NCBI RefSeq assembly: GCF_000003605.2
Contig: NW_003116950.1
Span: forward strand, 184,668 to 213,888
Direction of reading: 5' to 3'
Source of the DNA: Saccoglossus kowalevskii
Taxonomy: Eukaryota > Hemichordata > Enteropneusta > Harrimaniidae
Length of the DNA: 29,221 nt
Below, piece by piece: positions 22,101-29,221 of the stretch; position 1 is the first letter of the stretch, and every line of letters begins with the position of its first letter. The position numbers and the translations under genes were made by a program. Under the pieces are notes generated by a model. That model saw nothing but the letters and a program-made list of their open reading frames with translations, was not told where the DNA came from and did not search any database.

Positions 22101-23235
22101 GGCTGTCTATTAGGCTACCATTTATAATAATTTAGGGACTACTGTAATTGTAACTTTTAACATTAACAGCCCTAAGGCAGGTATAGGTCGCAAAACGGGT
22201 AGCCGGAGTCATAGACCTTTGACCCTTCTAACACTTTACCTATTTTTGCGATGTAGTTACGCAAAGGTAAATATGCTGGTATTTGTATTTGATATTATTG
22301 TTGTTGAAACTATCGTGTTTCGTTGATATACATAAACCATCCGCGACTTTATATATACTAAAGTTGACAACAAACTGTTAGCCAATTAGTCAGAAAAGAC
22401 TTTTTTTCAACAAAAAAAAGAACCGCGCATGGGTACAAATTCTGATCGTGGTGTGATTGCTCTGCAGGCCAGGAACTGCTAGCGATTGGATCAGCTGATC
22501 ACGTGCCGTGATATACACGTCATATCCGTTACGATTTTGAAAATGCAGTATACGTGCTACTTATTTTGTTTCTCGAGTCGGCGTTTAGGAATTCGATACA
22601 GTGAGCAATGACACGTTCTCGCTAGAATCTAGTAGGTGCAGATTATCATCTTCTCTCTACAATATTTAAAGACAGCTTTGTGCTTGGTGACGACAATTGG
22701 GTTATATTTGCACTGGTCATTACAGTATTGGGTCTTTAAATATATACATGTTAATGTCTGTGTGTGAGCAGACACCCTACATAAGCCACTAATATATTTT
22801 GCGACAAACCAGAGTGATTCGACTAAAATTGATAAACACTGATAACAATAAAAGTGTTGGCTTGTCACTTTCGATTTTCTCAGTAAATGTGAATACAAAG
22901 ATTCCACGATGTTTGTTCATATGCTGTTCCCTAATCATGTACGAATTCGTATCATTAACGTTAATTTACATTTACTTCTTTCACTTGTATGTGATATTTT
23001 AATATAAATTCCTTATGTGAAATTTGTTGTTAAAGTTGTTAAAAAATTCCGTGCCAATATACGTCATTAAAATGGTCCATATGTGAATATGACTGAGTAT
23101 CATCGGCGATGTTATGATATGTTGTGTTTGGGGTGGAGAAGGATCAGGGGTGTTAAATATCGAATTCATATCACAATTTTCACTTTAAACAACAAAAAAG
23201 AAAGAAAAACTTTTTCATTTAACAACTATATCCTG
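19131..23235. other. Intergenic region, no supportable gene
   Basis: AT-rich. A CCAAT (19550) and TATAAAAGG (19564) pair looks promoter-like but no gene follows. A small hairpin (TTTACC...TTTGCG with CGCAAAGGTAAA) occurs near 22235-22271, and a 7-bp CGACGTG/CACGTCG hairpin near 21810-21832. No coding feature is recognised. Confidence 0.45.
21901..21970 (+). repeat. TTTTG-rich simple repeat
   Basis: Irregular GTTTT/GTTTTT units (GTTTTTGTTTTGGTGTTTTT and similar) across about 70 bp, low-complexity DNA. Confidence 0.8.
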
Positions 23236-23495
23236 ACCGGTCACTGATAGCATAGTGGTTGTCGCTCCAGACTCATGATCGGTAGACCCATGTTCAAATC
23301 CTACCTTAGGCTGAACATCAAAGGGTCAACCCCTACCCTGGGTGAGTGTGCCACAGACTCAATGGGAAGGCCAATTACACTGGCCGAGATTCATTCACTA
23401 ACGAATGCGACTTTGGGGGAACCTTTGTTAAGGTCCGCAGTTGCTTGTGTTCGACCGAGCCTGCTTGACGCCAGGATAGCGCATTAAAATTGCCA
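23236..23495 (+). mobile_element. tRNA-derived SINE, single-unit copy
   Basis: The head has an RNA polymerase III A box (TAGCATAGTGGT, 23248-23259) and a B box (GTTCAAATC, 23292-23300) about 32 bp apart, as in tRNA-derived SINEs. The body carries one copy of the CTGGGTGAGTGTGCCACAG segment that is amplified in the intron 2 copy. The 3' part ends with GACGCCAGGATAGCGCATTA. The 3' limit is set by where similarity to the other copy stops. A poly(A) run occurs about 110 bp further on and may or may not belong to it. Confidence 0.75.
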
Positions 23496-23954
23496 TTTGA
23501 CAGAGAGATGGCCACACAGCCCTGTCATGTAGTCCCAAACATGAATATGACTTCTGTGGCAAAATGCACTATGTGTCAGCACTAGCACTTGCAATTTGCA
23601 CATACAAAAAAAAAAAGAGACAACGGTGACATTCAATGTCCAGAACTGTCGCCTGGCACAAAAATATTTAAAAAACAACAACAACTATATCCTATTTGTT
23701 TATATAATTATTATCAAGTACCAGCCTAGTGTGTTCATACCATCTATAATGAGACAATTTTAATTTACTAATGTGGTTTGTTTATTGATCGCATTCAGTA
23801 TACTATGTATTACTTTGATTGAATTACATTATTCTGAAAATAAGAGAAAATGAAAATGTGTGTTAATGATTATTATTATACAACTGTCACTGTAACGCCG
23901 TAAGTTACAGCGTGCCGTAATTTTGCGGTATTTTACGGGGAATTTTCATCCTAC

Positions 23955-23987
23955 CATATTAGGAAATGCGAATTCCATATATGGAAT
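23955..23987. repeat. Family C distal block, partly palindromic
   Basis: A 33-bp segment shared in inverse orientation with 4939-4971 (three mismatches). It contains the self-complementary ATTCCATATATGGAAT. It lies about 155 bp from the 136-bp palindrome and probably marks the other end of the same element family. Confidence 0.5.
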
Positions 23988-24143
23988 GATAACGCACGTA
24001 GGCGTCCTCTAATAATAAAAACAAACATGGCTGCCACCAGGGTTTGACCGAACTCCATACAAAGAAGTTCGCTGATTCTGTTCTAAACTTTTTAGATTTC
24101 GGCATTCCCATGATGTATCATTGGAAGGAAAAGATGTATAATA

Positions 24144-24279
24144 ATAAGGTTATTACGAAGATACCTCAAAGTATGCAATCAGACAGTACGCTGTCGCATC
24201 GACCTCCGCTGCGCGTCGGTCGATACTGCCGCTGTACTGTCTTCGTGCATACTTTGAGGTATCCTCGTAATAACCTTAT
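24144..24279. mobile_element. Near-perfect 136-bp palindrome (foldback element, family C)
   Basis: The outer 34 bp of the two arms (24144-24177 and the inverse of 24246-24279) differ at one position. The arms continue inward with GACAGTAC and a diverged ATCGACC region. The 7-bp direct repeat TATAATA at 24137-24143 and 24277-24283 could be a target duplication, though such AT-rich sequence could recur by chance. The transcript of either strand would fold into a long hairpin. Confidence 0.75.
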
Positions 24280-24283
24280 AATA

Positions 24284-26620
24284 TTTTGTGAGGTATTACC
24301 TTATGCATTGGCCCGACCATTTTTCTTTTAATAATTGTTAATAATATTTATTAAATAAGTGCAAAATAACACATTATTACATACTAAGAACAGAACTGTT
24401 AGACTGAACAAGTATTAGGCAATTTTAGCAGGTGGAAATTTGCATTTCCTAGTGTAAAGCGTTTCCTAAGTTGGCCTTACTAACACCACTTTGTGTTTTT
24501 TGTAATTAGTCTTATGACAATTTCAAATACTTCTCCAAAATATATTTCTAAATTTATTCTGACTTGCTTAAAAGAGTTTTAAACATAATTGTTTCACTAA
24601 ATGCTTGTAATATATGTATTGTTTTCTAATTCTGATTCCATCTATTTATATTACTGTGTGAATTCGAAATACAACATTTGTCGAATGCCATTATGTAAGA
24701 ATACACAAGCAAAATATTTTAGAACAATGGAAATATGTAGTTTTCAATTTAATTCAAGCAAACCAATTCAAGAGAAGTTTGTGCTGGAACTTAAACGACG
24801 CTCTTTAAGTTATATATAGCTCATTCGTTGTCTGAGGTTTACACGAAACACGTAAACTAAACTATCTTTGATTTCGAGCATATACATCACTCTTTAATAT
24901 CATTTTTTATAAATACAAACAAGACGCAAATTTTATCGCAGGTTTTTGTTTAATGTGGGATAGACTGGTAAAGTCGGGGCTTCTTGTTTGTTTTACAAAA
25001 GAAAAAAAAATAATTGTTCTTTTATTCTTTTTAGCGTGATCGCAAAAACTAACCTGACCACTAAAGATGATGTCATTGACTATTCATGAGTGGGTGTGTT
25101 AATTTAGGTAAACCTGACCTTTTAAAGGTTGATTCGATTCGATCGCAGAGATGGATACTTTTTAAGTGCAATGGCGATACTTTCATCCATGTTTACTGAA
25201 AACAAGTCGATTTAAATGTCCACGCTACGCTGATTCGTCAATAGTGATTATGGTGGACATCATATCTTTAAGGTTATTGCACAGATAAACATAAACTACA
25301 GAAATTCCTGCACTATATTTCATATTTTAAAACGCTACGGTCATTAAGCAGCACACCTTCCGTCCCGTTCCGCGTCCCGTTCCGCTTTCCGTTCCGCGTC
25401 CCGTTCTGCGTCCCGTTCCGCGCGTCTAGTGTAAACAAACAATACATTTTACACCCATTGTACACGCTCCAAATCGAACACGAAGCAAAGCGTCGACAGG
25501 GGCGCTTTAATGAAATAATATTCAGCTATGCCGTATGCTTTATTGTATTTGGGCCACATTTACCCCTGTCACGTGATTACTTGTTTATGGGTAGTGATTT
25601 CACTATCGATAAACCATAAACAAAAGTAGGTTTGGTAACGACCGCCTAATTTACAGAAAGCATTACTGTTTTCTGTTTGCACCTGTCCACTTTAGTACCA
25701 CTGTTTCATGGACCCGAATAAAGCGATGAAACAATTTGTATATATGTATACACATCATAAATGAGTAGACACAATGTGCATTGCATCCGCTACGGTCATT
25801 TGGTTTCCAGTTTGTTTCCCCCTTTAGAGCGGGTATAGGCGTATTGCACGACACATGTCGTAAACATTACGACATTTCACCCCCTGGCGGCATTTGCAGG
25901 CGTTTCAACTCAACAGTGACAATGTACACTTAACATTCCAGTCATAGCTTCCCCGTTTTGAAAGCAATTTAGAAATTGCAGGAATCACATAATTCCAACT
26001 AACCATGACATTTTCGCGTAAGACTTCCTCGATAAGCCTGACTCAAATCTGAAAAATAAGAAGGACAGAAGGTTCTTTTCTTTCTCGGCCGATTTCATCT
26101 TATTCATTCATGCCATTATTCGAATCACGATAATTATCAAGATATTGTATCATATAAAATTATTCTCAAAAAAGTTAAAGTTAGATTAGATCTCTAAAGT
26201 ATACAAATGTACAATAAGGCCCAGTGGAATTTCACTCAGTGTAAGTTATAAAACGCCCTCTATAGGCAAATTATAACAATGGTGTTTTATAAACTTTTTA
26301 CAAAGTATACATGTATCAGTGCAACTCATTTTTCGATATGGAATAAACTGTCTTATTTGAAAGTGAAAATCGCAAATTATTATTCGTTTGGTGATATTAT
26401 ATTCTACCGAAAATAAATAAATTGTACGTACCAACAATTCGAGTTGTATAGTACATTGTTTCATAAAAAGAATACAATCGAATGTTTGTGCTGTCATTCT
26501 GACGTTTCATATTTCCGATAAAACATGGCATTGGTTAAAATAGACATGTGATTTTCTAACTGTGTGTTTGCGTGGGTGTTCATTTGTGTATCTTTTCAAC
26601 GAAACGATTCTTGCATATAG
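24284..26620. other. Intergenic region
   Basis: AT-rich apart from the CpG-rich tandem repeat at 25358-25424. Open frames are short and unlike known proteins. Confidence 0.45.
25358..25424. repeat. CpG-rich 12-bp tandem repeat
   Basis: About 5.5 imperfect copies of TTCCGCGTCCCG with variants (TTCCGCTTTCCG, TTCTGCGTCCCG). It stands out sharply from the AT-rich surroundings. No gene signal was found beside it. Confidence 0.85.
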
Positions 26621-26744
26621 TTACAGAGCGGCAGTCGTCGTGCCGCGTACTGTTCGATATAGCCACGTATACAACGCGTGTAAAATACATTGTTTATTTA
26701 CATGAAATTCGAACAGGCGCTGCGCGACGACCACCGCGCTTTAA
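26621..26744. mobile_element. TTAA-type MITE family A, copy 3 (minimal)
   Basis: A 116-bp element with imperfect inverted termini of about 30 bp. The left end is AGAGCGGCAGTCGTCGTGCC (26625) and the right end, read inverted, is AGCGCGGTGGTCGTCGCGC. The arms extend inward to CTGTTCGA/CGAACAG. Flanks are TTAC and TTAA. The interior is unrelated to copies 1 and 2, so only the termini define the family. Confidence 0.6.
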
Positions 26745-28972
26745 CAATACGTGATAATCGTTCCCTAAGTAAGCAGAGTCTGAGTTCTCGAAAACGTAAT
26801 CGCACACACAGGGTCAATTGCCTACTCTGGGGGCCATTACATAATCAAATTGACATCATCCATTAAAACCATGAATACAAGCATCCCAGCAAACATAGAT
26901 CACCGTGTGTACAAACATTTAAATATGCGTTGTCCCTTAAGTACATGCCTATTCCATTCAGGCCGTAACGATCTACCTGAAGTTTCGTATCACTGTGTGA
27001 CCATGGGTGCTTATGTCACTAAGTAACGTAACGCACGAAAGTTTCGGGTCGGCATTCTAGAAAAATGTACATAAATCGACCCATAGCAGAGGTAGGGGAG
27101 GTTAACATAAAATCGTTAACAAATACACACAGAAACAAAGACTGGACACAATGGGGAGTGGCCCGCAGCAGAATTAGGTGCGAGACAGTTACTATGCTCG
27201 ATGATAGAACACGCGTCAACGGAATAGGACAAACACTCCACTGTGTCCACGCGTCGTACTCAAACATCGGACTCAGTGCAGGTCATCACCCCCTTAGCAC
27301 TAATAACGCTTTAGCATCACTAAATGTGTTAACCAAAACATCTCATATAGGGAAAGGTGAATAATACATGTTCTATAATTGATAAAGATTCGCGTATTTC
27401 TGCAATTTCAAGCTATTTGAAGAGGAACCCAAATAAATGAGTTGTCTGTGTAAAGATTGCGTAATATATCATGTCGTGAGTGAAACCTTGTCAGGTGGAT
27501 TTATTTGGTCGTTGGTTCTACAAATCGTTCCACATGCCTACCCATCCACTATTTATCTTAAAACCCCGTCGATGGACTAAAACCGGAATAGTAAGCAGGG
27601 AAGTCGATAAATGCAAGCGGAACAGTGACCATATCACATTACAAGATATAACGACGAAGTAACATTGCGCGTTATTGCAAGGCTGGAGAATGACGTTGTC
27701 GTCTACAGTCACGCGTGACTTCACACGTCTCTGACACGAGTATTCAAGTCTTCAACCACCTGTACTTCGGATAAAACCTGTCACATATTCAAACAAAACA
27801 TTCACGCTTATGTATGTATCAGTGAGAATGAGTAAACCAAATCGTTTTGAAGTTGTTGCGTTTACACTTTGCACTGAGCACCAAAGTGATTAGTCGTAAC
27901 TTAATACCTGATTTGCATATATATTATCGTGCATCCAACCAGAAACCATGATTATAGGCGCCCCACAGGAAGTTGCAAACTGGTTGCCCAATCAGAAACA
28001 ATCATTTGATATGTACTGCACGAAGTAAAAACTATTAATCCAATCAGAACTGATATCCTGACTGAACTCATCAAATTATGACTTTCTGTTTACCTCATAA
28101 AAGCACTGACAGAGTCAGACATATTTTGTTGAGCTTACTTCCATTCAACAACAATAAACAACGGAACTTAAATTGAGGTGTACAAAGTATGGAATTTGTT
28201 GTGGCATGTGTGTATACTGTATGTCTATTGAGATTTACAAACAAAATGTTCGTTAATTTAACATTATCACTTTTAAAAATTATCAAAATAATGTCTGGTT
28301 ATTCAGTTAGAATATAAATATGAATGTACATTGTAAACAATAACTAGTTGCATATAAGATATGTCTGTAACGTTATGCCAAGATGCATGGTAACACTTTG
28401 CCCTCGATTGCTGTAGCCCACGTATGGAAAAGTACACGAGATGGGGTGTATTCAAGGCTTCAAACCAAACACACATTCGAAATGCCACGATAACGTAAGA
28501 ATAGTGAAGTCTATAAGACGCTGACCAAAAGTGTACGTTGACAAACTTAAGCGCCGGCGAGTAATAATTTCTGATTTATACCAGCTCGTGGGACTGGAGT
28601 AACCGCTTATAATTAAAAGGATGTTCTCATTTCTTCATTAGTGATGCAGTACACATCACGTGACACCGAATACATCGAGTGAATAAGTTTATCTGCATTG
28701 CGCCTCCAAGCGAACCCCCAATAGCACATACGACGGAGGGGAGCTGTATTACTCATACACTTGGTTAGCTTGCGCAATATTTTAACAGGAAATGTGTCTT
28801 ATCTAATGTCGTATGTTCTTGAGTTTGTCATGTCAATCACAAATTACCATTGACATGTTGTTCTGGGCCGCAATCAGGTAACATACGGCCTACGTGACAA
28901 TTGCAATGTACTAACAAAAGCTATTACAATAGTGAAACACTCAAACACACGCTATACCATGTAACAAATGAT
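26745..28972. other. Intergenic region
   Basis: Mixed composition. The longest open frames (27065-27364 + and 27019-27267 -) overlap on opposite strands and are partly explained by the inverted repeat at 27143-27249. No gene is recognised. Confidence 0.45.
27143..27249. repeat. Short imperfect inverted repeat
   Basis: TGGACACAATGGGGAGTG (27143-27160) pairs with CACTCCACTGTGTCCA (27234-27249), allowing a 2-bp gap and one mismatch. This explains why overlapping open frames on both strands each contain WTQW. It may be a small transposon remnant. Confidence 0.4.
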
Positions 28973-29111
28973 TTAGAGCGGGAGGGTCGTCCCAAGCGAC
29001 GATAACAACACACGCTAAAAACGCAAAGGCTCACGGGTAGACGCTTGTTTGTAAACGATGACACGCTATGGTCATCTAACGCATGCGCAGGTGATGACTC
29101 TCCCCCTTTAA
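28973..29111 (+). mobile_element. MITE family B, copy 3
   Basis: A 131-bp element starting AGCGGGAGGGTCGTC, with interior GCGACGATAACAACACACGC and GGGTAGACGCTTGTTTGTAA, and ending GCATGCGCAGGTGATGACT, then CTCCCCC and TTTAA. Flanks are TTAG and TTAA. It has the same orientation as copy 1 and is shorter than copy 2. Confidence 0.75.
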
Positions 29112-29189
29112 ACGATTGGTCGCATGACCCACAATGGAATACCGACATCATGCGCGGATTTAGGAGAGACGCGCCAGCCCCCACCATTG

Positions 29190-29221
29190 GCGGATCTAGG
29201 GGGGGTGTCTTGGGGTCCGGG
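29190..29221. mobile_element. Probable DNA-transposon terminus cut by the right window edge
   Basis: ATTGGCGGATCTAGGGGGGG resembles the CAGTGGCGGATC(T/C)AGGGGGG-type ends seen in many animal non-autonomous DNA transposons (hAT-like termini begin CAGTGGCG). Only the first 30 or so bases are inside the window, so the rest cannot be assessed. Confidence 0.35.

Noticed and set aside
23248-23300. tRNA-like A and B boxes
   Set aside because: No convincing complete cloverleaf was made out, and the sequence continues into a repeat body shared with another locus, so it is a SINE head rather than a functional tRNA gene.
27019-27364. Overlapping open frames on both strands (82 and 99 codons)
   Set aside because: They overlap each other, share a WTQW produced by the inverted repeat, and match no known domain.

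Overview
This is a window from an animal (metazoan) nuclear genome. It is AT-rich and mostly non-coding, with introns, homopolymers, minisatellites and several families of small non-autonomous transposons. The only gene I can name is a complete ovo/OVOL (shavenbaby) C2H2 zinc-finger transcription factor on the + strand. A marine invertebrate, perhaps a mollusc or other lophotrochozoan, fits the compact OVO protein and the repeat style, but the lineage is inference.

The ovo gene runs from 8178 to 17988 in four coding exons. Exon 1 (8178-8259) encodes an N-terminal SNAG-type repressor motif beginning MPKSFLIKK. Exon 2 (10884-11089, or a shorter form ending at 11006) encodes a linker. Exon 3 (16813 or 16820 to 17116) encodes an acidic/serine stretch and fingers 1 and 2. 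Exon 4 (17696-17988) encodes fingers 3 and 4 and the C-terminus. The introns are about 2.6, 5.7 and 0.58 kb. A poly(A) signal lies at 18474. The exon 2 donors and exon 3 acceptors form two phase-matched pairs, giving predicted proteins of 294 or 264 aa; skipping exon 2 also keeps frame (223 aa).

The upstream region (1-8177) starts inside a 21-bp minisatellite, followed by a TTAA-type MITE, then largely featureless DNA with one weak exon-like block near 4.1 kb and a degenerate hairpin element near 4.7-5.0 kb. Intron 2 holds a nested cluster at 13.0-14.25 kb: a SINE copy with an expanded internal 48-bp repeat, interrupted by a MITE at a TTAA site, followed by further inverted-repeat elements. 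Downstream of the gene (18.5-29.2 kb) are more MITE copies, an intact-looking tRNA-headed SINE, a near-perfect 136-bp palindrome, a CpG-rich 12-bp repeat and what looks like the end of a DNA transposon at the right edge.

No second convincing protein-coding gene, rRNA, functional tRNA or CRISPR array is visible. The most informative observations are the complete ovo gene model, its phase-locked alternative splice sites, the empty-site evidence for TTAA transposition and the long palindrome.
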